Of a stretch of DNA of 64,000 bases, positions 1 through 11,614 are shown one piece after another. Origin of the DNA: Armigeres subalbatus (taxonomy: Eukaryota > Arthropoda > Insecta > Diptera > Culicidae); the NCBI RefSeq assembly GCF_024139115.2, contig NW_026943235.1, positions 25,869 through 89,868 on the forward strand, read 5' to 3'. The notes under the pieces are model-generated. The model saw only the letters and a list, made by a program, of their open reading frames with translations, was not told the origin of the DNA and did not search any database. The position numbers and the translations under genes were made by a program. How positions within the stretch are numbered: the first letter of the stretch is position 1; each line of letters starts with the position of its first letter.

Positions 1-484
1 AATACATCATTTACCCTAGATGAAAACTCTTTTTTCGTTTCATCACTTCACCTCTCAATCACTTTTTGCGAGAACCGTGGGATGCGCTTGTTCTCGGACA
101 CCATCACGCTATCTGCATGCAGGCATTAGGTTACAGTGGCCAAACGTCTCGGATTCTGCGGGACAGATCTAGGTTCAGCCTACTTCCCTGGCATTGCCTG
201 GCGCCTGGTGCCTGGAGGTTCTTAAGGGCCTACTGAAGTTATAGGATGAAGGTAATTTTGAGGATCTAAACAATTTTCGCAATAATCAAAAATACACAGT
301 CAGTTTTTATTTCTGCAGCTCAGCAAAATAAAGAACAGACTTCCGTAAAAAATACAGCTAATTGCTGATGTCCAGTAAACTATTTGCAGAGTTTAAACAA
401 TAAAACATCACAATTCTTGGCAAAATACGTGAGGCATTCCACGGGGGCATGTCAGTCGATCCTGAGCGACCATTTCGAAAATAT
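1..484. other. Left flank, no gene recognised
   Basis: I see no coding signal here. The first bases carry a short motif (ATTTACCCTAG) also found at the end of the palindromic MITE near 18.3 kb, so a MITE end may lie at the window edge. The rest is unique-looking. Confidence 0.4.
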
Positions 485-994
485 TTGAAACTCTGCACAG
501 TTTTTCAATTTCATCTAAATCGTCATTTTTCGATATCAAATCTTCATATTGAGTCACGACTAACTTTTCAAAAGGGTGTATGTGAAAATGGTTCAAAAAT
601 ATTTAAAAGCTGCACAGCAAAAACGGAATGTTCGATTGTTATGATTTTTCAGCAAAGTTAGACAACTAAATGGTGATTCTTAAGAAAATGTGCACAGTAA
701 AAAAAATTTTTTTTTGCCTTTAAAAATGTCACAAAAACTCAAATATCTCAAAACCCTATCTTTTTTCGAACGTAATTTTTTAGGGAAAACGGTCCATTAT
801 ATTAGCTATCTACCATAAAAATTTGGTGATGGTAAACTAATAAACAAAAAAGTTATGACATTTCAAACATTTCACAATTTTCACATTTAGTAAAAAAAAA
901 TTTTTTTTCTGTGTAAGTTATTTCGAGAATTGCAGTTTGATGCAGATTTTATTGTTAAGGGACGTGATTTAAACAAGTTGTTTTCATGATATTT
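485..994 (+). repeat. Left terminal inverted repeat of the 0.5-5 kb transposon
   Basis: Complementary to 4543-5059 with small indels, including shared blocks such as ATTGAGTCACGACTAAC and CTAATATAATGGACCG (the latter as its complement). It is AT-rich and has no coding content of its own. Confidence 0.85.
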
Positions 995-1074
995 TGATTT
1001 AATTATTCATAGCATCTATAAGAAACTTAGACACGATCCAGTGTTGTGATCAAAAGTATTGATAGTGTCATAAT

Positions 1075-1873
1075 TTTCATTGCACGTGACTGGCGAAAAA
1101 TTCTTTTTTGCAATTCCTGATCAAAATATCTGGTTTACAGTTCGTCTTTGAGTGATAAAACGGCCTACTTTTCCATACCAACGAAATGGGTGCTTTAATG
1201 ACGGGTTGCATAATATTCATTATAACACTCAATTGGGTGCTATAATGAAAAACCAACATCAGAACAGTAGTAACATAACTACATTTTGCTGAATTAGCTC
1301 GGGTATGTGTTCAAATATACAGGATTTTGTTTTTACACGATTTTTTTTCGCTCGTATTTTTGATCCTGTGACTTTAATTCACCACCAAAATCTTTACAAC
1401 ATGTTTAAAAAAATCCTTGCATTTAGAATGAGTGCAAAATTGATAAAATGTAAATCGTATAAAAACAAAATCCAGTGTAGTGTATTTTCTACGTCGCGTA
1501 ATAAATGTAATAGTTTGATATTTAGACATGACATTAAAAATTTCCACAGGCAAGTACATATATCGCTTCACGGTTTATCGAACTATGCAATGTGGCACGA
1601 CAACATAGAATCTGATTGTTCTCTGCAGCAACATAATTTATTGGGAAGAATGATCATGTGGAGTGAATTCTGGAAGGAATTATACAAATACAAGTATAAT
1701 TTTGGTACAGATGTGTCATATAAAAGTCCATTTTCGTCATTGCAAAAATAGCGTGTGCAACTCGTTTCAAAACTCGATTTTTCAGCACTCGTAGTATTTA
1801 TCCAACTCGGCAAGCCTCGTTGGATAAACGTACAACTCGTGCTGAAAAAATCATCTTTTTGCAACTAGTTGCA
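1075..1873 (+). repeat. Inserted repeat ending in a ~119-bp palindrome, second copy inverted near 53 kb
   Basis: This segment is the reverse complement of about 52825-53545, with an internal length difference. Its right end (about 1755-1873) folds on itself: TTTTTCAGCACTCGTAG and GTTGGATAAACG have complements a few tens of bases away. It sits inside the surrounding transposon without matching its inverted ends, so I read it as a later insertion of a non-autonomous element. Confidence 0.65.
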
Positions 1874-2240
1874 CAAACTACTATTAATAGTGTTGAAACC
1901 TGTTGATAATAACGTTGATAGAAACATATCAGAAATGTTATTTTTAAGACAAAAGCTGCAAAATCAAAGATTTATATACACGTGTACGTCTATAGTTTAC
2001 CTGCAAAAAATATACCTCTTAGAGAATAGACTTTATGATCGGGAGGAAACGGGTATCTTCAACAACAACAAATGCATGATAGGTACATACCATGACAATG
2101 CTCACGAAAAAGCAAAAAATTACTACTACTAAGGTTGTTAAAGATCTTATAGTAATTTTTTTCTTCAGTCAAGCAAATGACACCAAACTAGTCAGTAAAA
2201 ACTTAAAAGTGATTTTGTTTATTGAAATATTACGAACAAC

Positions 2241-4329
2241 ATGAGTAGCCGCTTTCTCAACTGTTGTAGGCCGTTTGATGGAAAAAAGTGTTCAAAAGAG
2301 TTACGAAATCTCACCGAAAGCACCATAGATAAACTGAAAGCGACTGGTTATGCTCCAATGTCCACATTGAATACAAATTTACGCATTTGCACGTCCTGCC
2401 GTCTAAACGTTGACAAAAGAGCAATCTGTATATCATCGGTTGAGCAGAGCGCAGGAAGTTCGAAAACGACAGCAACTGAGGAATTACCAGAAGTATTAAG
2501 TGCTGAGAGCCTTGCCACCGTACCATCAGCGAAATCTGTTTCAACAAATCAATCGGAAGATGAGTGTATCCAAAAGGTCAACATCGAACGCTTTAACGAG
2601 GGCATAGCTGGGATAAAAGTGACTCTGATTAAATGGAGTAAGATGGACTACGTTTATTACCCGGAGAAAAATACCGTGAAATAAACGAAGCTGTACGAAG
2701 AAACCTCTTCAAATTAGGACCTGATGATGTGGAAAATACAGACTACGATGAGGTAATTATAAATATGAAGGAAAGGTTCTCGAATGCAGCCACGACAAGG
2801 AAAGAAAAATTATTGATTTTGTCGATGCTGCCAAGTTCGTGGTCTATTCAGGATGCCATTGATGAGTTCAAAACCAATAGAAATACAGTAAAAGAGGCAA
2901 AACAATTGAAGAATAACTGTCTTTCAACCAAAAATACTAGGTCTAGTACTGCATTAACAGATGAGACAAAAGAAATAGTAGTTCAATATTTTGAAGATGA
3001 TAAGTAAGTCGAGCTATGCCTGGTCAAAAGATTATGTATCAGTAAAAAAGATGGAAAGCGTCAAGCAATCCAAAACGATTAATGATGACGACTTTGAAAG
3101 AAGCGTACACACGCTTCAAGGAAATTCACGATAATATTAAAATAGGTTTTTCCTCATTTGCAAGCCTTCGGCCAAGGCAATGTAAGCTTCTTTCCAATTC
3201 AGGAACACATAATGTGTGTGTGTGCACAACCCATGAGAATATTAATCTTATTTTACATAGTTTGAAAAGAATCAATTTAACAAAGGATATTAAAATGTTA
3301 ACTGGTAGTCTTTTGTGTGAAAATACAACATCAAATTGCTATCTACGATCTTGTTCGGATTGTCCAGATTCTTCATCATTGGAAAATACTTTATTCGCTG
3401 AGTTTGAAGAAAAATATATTGATCAGTTATCATTTGAGCAATGGGTGACCACGGATAGGTGTGACATAGAAACTATTGTAAAACCTGTAGATGAGTTTGT
3501 GTCATATTTTGCTTGAAATTAGAAAGTTTAATCCTCACGATTTCATTAAAACAGAACAATCCAACTTTTTAAAAAATACGAAAATACATTACAAAATGGT
3601 GAATTTTTAGTCATTTGTGATTTTTCTGAAAATTACAGCTTTGTATTGCAAGATGAAGTGCAGTCCCATCACTGGAACGTACAACAAGCTACAATTCATC
3701 CATTCGTTATTTATTTTAATGGAAGTACGCAAATTGAACACTTAAGTTTTATTATAATTTCCGAAGATTTAAGACACGATTCAGTATCCGTAAACTTGTT
3801 CATTGAAAATGATTAACTTTTTACGCGTTGATAAGCATAAAGAAGTCAAAAAGATATATTTCATGTCTGATGGAGCAGCGTCGCAGTACAAAAATCGTAA
3901 GAATTTTTCGAGCCTATGTCAATTTAAATCAATGTACGGAATTGATGCAGAATGGCATGTTTTTGCTACATCACATGGCAAAGGTCCTTGTGATGCTATT
4001 GGAGGAACAATAAAGCGCATGGCCACAAGAGCAAGTTTAGCCAAAGAACGTGAGCATCCAATTAAAACTGCGAAAGAACTTTTGATTGGGCAAATCGTAG
4101 AAAAGAAAAAGATTTAACCAAATTATCATTTTGTTTTACTACTACTGAAGAGTACGAAATAAAGGCTTCAGAGCTCAGCGAGCAATTTAATAACGCGAAA
4201 ACGATCCAAGGAACCCAAAAATTTCACTGTTTCATTCCATTGTCGGAAAATAAAATTAAAGCAAAACTATACTCAAACTGTGCTGATAATAATTCAAAAG
4301 TGTTCGATATTTTAAAAAATTTGAATTAA
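2241..4329 (+). pseudogene. Broken transposase-like gene, DFSENYSF / SDGAASQYKN family
   Basis: Successive plus-strand blocks read as one protein with frameshifts and stops. The N-terminal block (2241-2684) has Cys pairs (CC near residue 8, CTSC near residue 50) that suggest a zinc-binding head. The next block (2729-3007) has LPSSWSIQDAIDEF, an HTH-like stretch. The third (3082-3516) has GTHNVCVCTTHEN and a Cys cluster. From about 3600 to 4117 come VICDFSENYSFVLQD, then SDGAASQYKNRKNF, then FATSHGKGPCDAIGG. The last block runs to a stop at 4327-4329 followed by AATAAA-like sequence. I know this motif order from uncharacterised proteins of aphids, hydra and other animals, and the acidic residues would suit a DDE-type nuclease; that assignment is inference. 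At least four reading-frame breaks make it inactive. A Sola- or Kolobok-like superfamily label is possible but I cannot decide. Confidence 0.7.
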
Positions 4330-4542
4330 AATAAATAAAAAATAAGTATTAATAAACTGTTTTCATGATATCATAACCCATGCCAAAATTCAAACCCAAA
4401 ACTCTTAGAGTTTCTATAACAACATTGTGTAACTGCCACATTTAATTTAATACTTAGGATAATATTAATTCATTTTTATTTATTTATACATATAATATTT
4501 ATACATATAATATACATAATATCGATGAATACATAAATATGG

Positions 4543-5059
4543 AATATCATACAAACAACTTGTTTAACTCACGCAAGGCCCTTAACAATAAAATCAGCAT
4601 CAAACTGCGATTCTTGAAAAAAAAATACACGGAAATTTTTTTTGTTTACTATATGTGAAAATTGTGAAATGTTTGAAATGTCATAACTTTTTGTTTATTA
4701 GTTTACCATCACCAAATTTTTATGGTAGATAGCTAATATAATGGACCGTTTTCCTAAAAAAATTACGTTCGAAAAAAGATAGGGTTTTGAGATATTTGAG
4801 TTTTGTGACAAAAATGATATTTTTAAAGGCAAAAAATTTTTTTTACTGTGCACATTTTCTTAAGAATCACCATGTAGTTGTCTAACTTTGCTGAAAAAAT
4901 CATAACAATCGAACATTCCGTTTTTGCTGTGCAGCTTTTTAAATATTTTTGAACCATTTTCACATACACCCTTTTGAAAAGTTAGTCGTGACTCAATATG
5001 AAGATTTGATATCGAAAATGACGATTTAGATGAAATTGAAAAACTGTGCAAAGTTTCAA
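4543..5059 (-). repeat. Right terminal inverted repeat of the same transposon
   Basis: Reverse complement of 485-994. Slight divergence between the arms (for example GGGACGTGATTT versus GGCCTTGCGTGAG near the inner edge) indicates age. Confidence 0.85.
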
Positions 5060-6825
5060 CTCAATAGAAAATCATGAATTAAAAATTTTCTTAAATTTTG
5101 ATGCTGTTGCTTGGAATCGCTCACGTGTTTTCTGAAAGCTAGGGCATGATATGATAATTAAATCGAGACAACCTTGTTAATATTCAGTCGGTAGCTTTGA
5201 CGAGGTGGTCGCCGGTGTAACCAGATTAATTTGGTACAGATTCTTCTAAACAATATGTTTCAAAACTCGTTGTTCCTATCCATTATTTATGTAAGAGGAG
5301 CGAACACAATAGTTTTCACATAAAAATATGAGTCATATATATATGACTGTTAGATAATAACAAGAAATAAATATAATGCTTAAAATCAACAGTAATAAAT
5401 CTTTGCAGGCCTTGAGAATTATGGGTGAGCCTTTGTATATTAAATATAAACAAATTTTATGCCAACAAACTCGAAGGCAAACATTTACGTTTATTGCTAA
5501 ATATTGACTTTTAAAACCAGCATCACGTTCAACCTAACAACAAACTGCACTACGTAAAACGCGGCGTTCACCGGCACGATTGTGATACAGATAATCGGTA
5601 GGATTTTGAAGCGTTTGAATAATCTGGATCTGCAGGTTCTAGACAATGTGAGAAAATTATAGATTACCATGATATACGGAATCAAACATATCTGAAGGTA
5701 AAAGTTTAGGTCATCACGATGATCTATATCGGAAGGATCTGAATCAGTTCCAGAATCAGAAATAAATTAGACATCAGAGAATGCCCCAAATCTGGAGCAT
5801 TCTTAATTCTGCAAAAATCTAAAAATCTACTAATTCAGGAAAACTTTTGAAACATCACCATCTTCATTCCCATTTTTTTTCAACGGAAAAAGGCAAATAT
5901 TCAATAGACCAGTGAGGAACATTTCCCTTATCGAAGAGTTTTCACAACTAGAGCACAAATCGAACAATCGCCTCATAATACATTACACCCAAAAATCAAA
6001 TCTGACAATTATTGTATAAAATCTGGGCATATACAATTCTGTAAGCTTTTTATACAGATATGTATTAAAATAAAAATACAACAATTGTATTAAAATCTTA
6101 CGAAATTGTATATGCCCAATTATTATACAGTTTCTGTAAGGTTCTTATGCAGAACTGTATAAAAATCTGCCATCCGCTGGTTGGGTATACACATTACATA
6201 CACCACTCAGTCAACTTGAATCAAAATAGAGCATACCAAAACGATGAGATCTACAAATTATTTTTACTTCACTGAAAAATATTATTTAAATCAATATCTG
6301 TTATGCATTACGTTTTATACTTGAACACTTTCAACAAAACATTGAAGAAATTTTCAAGTGGAAAGCTAAATGCGTTTCTGGCGATTCGATCAAAAAACCC
6401 AAAAATACACAAATCAGCTCCTAATAATTCAGCCGAAACCCATATAAAAGTTCATTTAATCATCATACAATGTTCTGTGAAATTGTTCTGTAGCATACCA
6501 ACTGCCGTTTTTGCAATTCTGAGGTCAATCGAGCAATCCGAACCAATTTCCAGATCGAATGAGTGACGGAGGTGTATTTTCCTATACATTTTGGCTGAAA
6601 TCCTCATACAAACTTCAAATCAAATGCGCCAGCTTATGCAACAAGCGATTGAGCTGAAATTTTCAGAGATTGATTTTCTCACCCAAAAACACAATCCTGG
6701 GGGGTGCCCCGTGGAATTAGACAACTTTTAGTTTCCTGGGCCAGTCTAATACTCTTTGGCTGGTATGTAAAACAGAGTAACTTTCATAAGGCTTTCTTAG
6801 ATTAGTTAAATAGAGTAGTAGACTT
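5060..6825. other. Intergenic, short palindromic AT-rich repeat, no gene seen
   Basis: No coding support. About 5985-6165 contains opposed copies of GCATATACAATT and AATTGTATATGCCC, which looks like a small palindromic MITE. About 6580-6770 resembles dispersed mosquito repeat DNA but lacks clear ends. Confidence 0.4.
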
Positions 6826-6935
6826 GAAACCTCGCAGTTAATAACTGTGAAAGTGCTTAATGAACACTAAGCTGCGAGGCGGCAATGTCCCAGTGTGGGG
6901 ATGTAATGCCAATGAAAAAGAAGAAGAAGTAGACT
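6826..6935 (+). mobile_element. 3' fragment of a Feilai-type SINE
   Basis: The stretch GCTGCGAGGCGGCAATGTCC followed by CAGTGTGGGGATGTAATGCC and a GAA-rich tail matches, in the opposite orientation, the tail of the fuller SINE at 9860-10113. The tRNA-like head is missing, so this copy is 5'-truncated or belongs to a variant subfamily. Confidence 0.7.
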
Positions 6936-7499
6936 TGGTAGTAGAAGAGTAGAGTAGGATTTGTTTGTTGATGGATTATTCCAAGTATGAGATGGTGAAA
7001 TATGATTAACTTCGGAGCAAGGCGATATATGAACTGGTTTTAGTAAAGCTTTTTAAGTTGAAGTATGATTATCAATACACACACATAAAATTATTGATAA
7101 AATTGAAAGTACCGTTGTAAAAGTATAGGAATGATTTTCAGTAAGACGAATGAAAATTTGAAATTTATTTATGAGAAAGAATCGTTCCATAAATTACTAT
7201 TTACAAATTCCATTTTCAAAACTATGTGTTATGTTCAATGTTGTTGTTTTCAGAATTTTCTTCTTTATTGCAATAGTTGAATTTACCGAAAATATGCAAT
7301 CGCAATGCTTCTTGTATCTGAGTGGATTAGATGTATTGTGCTTAGAAAGCAATATTTCGATTAGGTGAATTTTGTTGGTTGCCAAAAATACGTAAAAGTA
7401 CTTTTTGAATGTTGTTGATCTTTCTGTTGAAAAATTTAAAGATGTTAGTTCAGCGAGAAGTTCAATAAAGAGAGTTTTATTGTTTTAGTTAAGCGTGAA
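6936..7499. other. AT-rich spacer, nothing recognised
   Basis: Low-complexity AT-rich DNA between the SINE fragment and the minisatellite. Short open frames here lack any family motif. Confidence 0.4.
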
Positions 7500-8180
7500 A
7501 AGACACCCGTGTTCAAGTGTTCTTTCCTGTGCGTTGGTGGGACGCCTGCAAGAAAAATTGTTTTGTTGTGGATCGGAATTATCACAATTCAGCGTGGTGG
7601 GACGCCCGCATTCAATAGATTCTTTCTCTGCGTTGGTGGGACGCCCGCAAGAAGAATGGTGTTATTGTGAATCGAAATGATCACAATTCAGTGTGGTGGG
7701 ACGCCCGCATTCAGTAGATTCTTCCTCTGCGTTGGTGGGACGCCCGCAAGAAGAATGGTATTATTGTGGATCGAAATAATCACAATTCTGCGTTGGTGGG
7801 ACGCCTGCAAGAAAAACGGTGTTATTGTGGATCGGAATGATCACAATTCAGCGTGGTGGGACGCCCGCATTCAGTAGATTATTCCTCTGCGTTGGTGGGA
7901 CGCCCGCAAGAAGAATGGTGTTATTGTGGATTGTAATGATCACAATTCAGCGTGGTGGGACGCCCGCATTCAATAGATTCATCCTCTGCGTTGGTGGGAC
8001 GCCCGCAAGAAGAATGGTGTTATTGTAAATCGGTATGATCACAATTTAGCGTGGTGGGACGCCCGCATTCAGTAGATTCTTCTTCTGCGTTGGTGGGACG
8101 CCCGAAAGAAGAATGGTGTTATTGTGGATCGGAATGATCACAATTCTGCGTTGGTGGGACGCCCGCAAGAAGAATAGTAT
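7500..8180 (+). repeat. Minisatellite with a 99-bp composite unit
   Basis: The motif GTGGGACGCCCGCA recurs in two contexts: GCGTTGGTGGGACGCC and GCGTGGTGGGACGCCC, alternating about 62 and 37 bp apart. The second form starts at 7592, 7691, 7851, 7950 and 8049, a 99-bp period with one extra half-unit between 7691 and 7851. Because 99 is divisible by three, open frames with a 33-residue repeat appear on the plus strand; I regard them as by-products, since they lack a shared start and family motif. Confidence 0.85.
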
Positions 8181-9217
8181 TACTACAGGCCGAAATGGTG
8201 AGAACTCTATAGTAGAACGTCCGCAAGCAAGATTTTAATTTCCCCACAATGGTAGAAAGCCCATAAGAATTAGGATTTTATCGTGGATTCGTAAGGTGCT
8301 CGTGGAGATTGATTGCATTGAGAAAAGATATCCGCCTATAGTAAAGAACAGTTTATCGATACTATTCCGAATCGGTTTCTAGTTTTTGTTGCTGGTTGTT
8401 TGACATTTATAGTTTCATATTGAAATAGACGTGTGCTCAAAGAAAGTAAAGGTAGTATTAGTACTGATGATTTTTACTAGAAGCAAAAAAGGGTTATTAA
8501 AAATGGTGTTTCCATTGCGAGTTACTACTGCACGGGAATGTCTTGAGAATGATTTTCCATATTTAGTTGGGCAACCATAATGATGGTTTATCCATAGTGT
8601 TTTTCGATTACGAAATTAGACGCTCGCTGTACAATAATGCGCCAGAAGTGATCGTTTGGTTCAAGATGCCTTTTTATCATTGTGAGAGAGTATTCTCATC
8701 ATTAATAATATGTCGGTAAAGTTATTTTTTCTTTAAACATAGTCGTTAGTCGTTATTTTTTTTTAGAGAAGAGGGGAGATGTGTGGCGTTGAACAGGCCT
8801 ATAAACATGAACAAGTCTAATATACTGTTCTTCAGTCACATGACAGATCGTAGCAGCCATCGCATGCAAGAGACACATTCGCGGTCAGTCAGTTCTTCCT
8901 TCATCACGAGGTCAGTCGCGAGTGCAAGCAATGTAAACATTGTAATGTAATTGCACATGAACGACTTAAAGAGCGTGGGGGCATTCGAGGAGGAGAGATG
9001 CGGCCTCGAACCGTGTATTGTGTTCGATTTCAGTTCGAGCTTAATGGCTTTCTTCAGAACTCTTGAAACCGCTACATTTTGACTCTTAGTATGTGCAAAA
9101 CCCAACTTATTCCAAAACGTATCGATCAGTGAGGAAATCATGAAAATCGGTCCAGCCGTTCGTGAGTTATACATATTGTCTCAAAGGAAATACTAACTCA
9201 TTCGTATATATAGAGAT
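8181..9217. other. Unassigned repeat-like DNA, possible Helitron-like end near 9100-9217
   Basis: A minus-strand open frame at 8836-9174 gives no recognisable protein. Read on the minus strand from about 9215, the sequence begins TCTATATATACGAATGAG and soon has ACTCACGAACGGCTGGACCG, a pattern like the 5' ends of insect Helitrons. No matching 3' hairpin end was found, so this is tentative. Confidence 0.3.
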
Positions 9218-9275
9218 AGAAGAAGAAGAAGAAGAAGAAGAAGAAGAAGAAGAAGAAGAAGAAGAAGAAGAAGAA
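9218..9275 (+). repeat. (GAA)n microsatellite
   Basis: About 19 uninterrupted AGA/GAA triplets. GAA-type tails are common at the 3' ends of mosquito SINEs, but no SINE body adjoins this one clearly. Confidence 0.95.
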
Positions 9276-9307
9276 AGATAGAAGATACCAATTTTGAGAA
9301 TAATAGT

Positions 9308-9421
9308 GCTGTCCAATGAGCAGCTCGAAGTTATTCCCATTCCACTCATGTCCTTTTTTTGGGAAAAAAATGAACATGATGGGAGAAACTTTAAGCTACT
9401 TCAAGCTACTCATTGGACAGC
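9308..9421. repeat. Palindromic foldback repeat (114 bp)
   Basis: GCTGTCCAATGAGCAGCT at the left is the imperfect complement of AGCTACTCATTGGACAGC at the right; the arms are about 50 bp with a run of T/G/A at the centre. It would form a long hairpin and looks like a tiny MITE. Confidence 0.75.
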
Positions 9422-9469
9422 TTTAGGGCCGAGGTCTAAGTAGCGGTTTTTCAAGCTGCGTGTACGCCG

Positions 9470-10330
9470 CGTCCATGCAAGGTTTTTTTTCAGGCCGGAG
9501 TGGCCTGTGCAATGCATATCAGTTTTCTCCATTCAGCTGTACATCGCCAAGCACGCACTCTACGGAGGGTCTGCAAATAGTCTTCCACTTGATCGGCCTT
9601 CCTCGATGTGCAACTTGCCTTCTTGTTTCCGTCGGATCGTTGTCGAGAACCATTTTCACCGGATTACTGCCCGACATTCGGGCTACGTGCCCGCAGTCTT
9701 CCGATTCTCCCAACAGGCCCAACAGCTATTGCAACTAGTGGTTTATTCGCCTCCTCCACGTACCGGCCGTCATCTGCACCCCACCATAGATGGTACGCAG
9801 CACTATCCTTTCGCGTTGGTCCTCCATGAGCATCGTCTAGGTCTCGTGTCCGTAGAGAAGTTCTTCTTCTTCTTATTATTATTGGCATTACATCCCCACA
9901 CTGGGACAGAGCCGCCTCGCAGCTTAGTTTCTAAGCCAAGTTACCATTTTTGCATTCGTATATCATGAGGCTAACACGATGATACTTTTATGCCCAGGGA
10001 AGTCGAGGCAATTTCCAATCCGAAAATTGCCTAGACCGGCACCGGGAATCGAGCCACCCTCAGCATGGTCTTGCTTTGTAGCCGCGCGTCTTACCGCACG
10101 GCTAAGGAGGGCCCCGTAGAAAACTACCGGTCTAATAAACGTTTTGTAGATAGCCAGTTTGGTACGGCGACGAACTCTATTCGATCGGAGCGTTTTGCGG
10201 AGTCTAAAGTACGTACGATTACCTGCCATGATGCGTCTCCGCATTTTTCTGCTGGTATCGTTATCGGAGGTGACCAGTGAGCCCAAGTACACAAATTCCT
10301 CAACCACCACGTTTTAGTCACGATTTAGGT
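9470..10330 (-). pseudogene. RTE-like LINE reverse transcriptase C-terminal fragment
   Basis: Minus-strand blocks read VVEEFVYLGSLVTSDND and RRTKLAIYKTFIRPVVFYG (9963-10310) followed, after an inserted SINE and frameshifts, by GHVARMSGSNPVKMV (9519-9722). The same order (YLGSL, IRPVVLYG, WAGHVARMP) occurs in the larger RTE-like element at 38.5-43.3 kb, so this is a diverged relative. It represents only the region C-terminal to the catalytic palm. The RTE label rests on motif resemblance. A SINE at 9860-10113 interrupts it between direct repeats. Confidence 0.75.
9860..10113 (-). mobile_element. Feilai: Feilai-type tRNA-derived SINE, near full length
   Basis: On the minus strand it starts GGGCCCTCCTTAGCCGTGCG, has an A-box-like TTAGCCGTGCGGTAAG and a B-box-like GGCTCGATTCCCGG, and ends in a (GAA/AAT)-rich tail. 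It is flanked by CCGTAGAGAA (9850-9859) and CCGTAGAAAA (10114-10123), a 10-bp target duplication with one mismatch. RNA polymerase III would be expected to transcribe such elements. The LINE fragment around it was therefore already in place when it landed. Confidence 0.85.
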
Positions 10331-11001
10331 TACTCCAAGTTGATCGATAATCAGCGCCGTATCAGGGCACCAGGCCTTAGGGGGGCGCCGAAATCCCGAA
10401 TTCCGCTATGGAAAAGGATGACAAATTATTCACAAATTCACTAGTGCAAACTGATACAAATTTAACATTTTATCACGATTCTCTCGGGGACTACATCCAT
10501 AATCAGGTTATTACCGAATTGTAACACTTTGTGTACATATGGTGTTGGAATGCAGGGAAATAATTTGAGTGTCTAACCGTCATTTCAAAACGGGTGGGCG
10601 CTGAATCAAAGCGGTGCTTTTTGACAAAGTGGGGGGCAAATTATTACGGTTACCAAAAATATGAGTTTCAGAGACTTCGATGAAGAAGGCAAAAAAGGAA
10701 GAAAGCAATCAGTCGAGGTACGAGATACTAAGAACCTACAGCCAATTCGCATCTTTGAAATTTATTTCATTTGGATTTATATTCAATTTGGAGATAAGTG
10801 TAGTAAATCAGCCCAAATAGTCAGTTCGATAGTGTGACGTTCGGGAACGAACTAAGTGGGAATCCAGCTACGTGCGTGTGTGGTGATTGCGCCTTTTCGA
10901 CGCCTCTCACCAATTGTAGGTGCTATTAACACGAGAACGCCATCTTGCAAGTCGGCGCGTGCCTAAGTGCACCTCCGGAGCGAATACTGCCAGGAATTAC
11001 C

Positions 11002-11283
11002 ATTTGTGATGGCACATATCACACGACCTTCCTTCTGCCAAGCTCCCGTATGAAGAACTGTGCAATAAAAATCCTATTCGACTAAATGCTGATGTCATAT
11101 TAGAAATTTGGAGACAGTACTCGTCGATAGCAAATCCTTCCGCACGCGATGGCATATGAGCAAGTCAAACCACCTTCCTTTTGCCAGTGGAGATATATCA
11201 GCTTCCACACTGATATTCTTCCCTCCCCCTTCATACGGGAGCTTGGCAGAAGGAAGGTCGTGCGATATGTGCCATCACAAATA
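11002..11283. repeat. Inverted repeat with 54-bp arms
   Basis: Arms 11002-11055 and 11230-11283 are complementary with about one mismatch, including CACGACCTTCCTTCTGCCAA-type sequence; the loop is about 174 bp. It may be a MITE or a local inverted duplication. Confidence 0.75.
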
Positions 11284-11614
11284 TTGCCCTCCGCTCGCTT
11301 TCAAATCGACTTCTATAAAAAACATTCTTCCTGCCTGCCGTATCCTAACGGAACTATCAATTCTATACTTTCGCCTCTAATGCTATCATGAACATGTACG
11401 TCCAAGTTTGGAAGATGATATTAGCATTTCCATATCATTGTAAATCGTTTAACTTCACGTAGAAGTAACACACACGAAATCATTAATTTAGTAAGTTATT
11501 CTGCTTTGCACTATGTCCAGCCAACTGTTATGGTCATGGCATCATGATTTGATTATAAATAGTCTTCAGTAAATACAAGATTGTAGGAAGCGTAGTGCTC
11601 TTCTCTTTTGCTCC

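Larger units (their letters stand above)
485..5059 (+). mobile_element. Decayed DNA transposon with ~510-bp terminal inverted repeats
   Basis: The two ends are inverted copies: TTGAAACTCTGCACAG starts at 485 and its complement ends at 5059. The similarity continues inward for about 510 bp on each side. Between the ends lies a broken plus-strand transposase-like reading frame (2241-4329) and an inserted palindromic repeat (1075-1873). No target-site duplication is obvious at the ends I chose, so the true termini may be a few bases off. The long inverted repeats plus an internal protein make this an autonomous-type cut-and-paste element that has died. Confidence 0.8.

Noticed and set aside
449..661. 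Frames shared between 0.45 kb and 4.9 kb
   Set aside because: They lie in the terminal inverted repeats and only appear conserved because the arms are copies.
7677..8028. Open frames with GGTPARRMVLLW repeats
   Set aside because: Products of the 99-bp minisatellite, whose unit is divisible by three; no shared start or family motif.
8836..9174. 112-aa minus-strand frame
   Set aside because: Overlaps a repeat with Helitron-like end motifs; contains no recognisable domain.
9167..9349. Poly-serine frame
   Set aside because: Translation of the GAA microsatellite on the minus strand.
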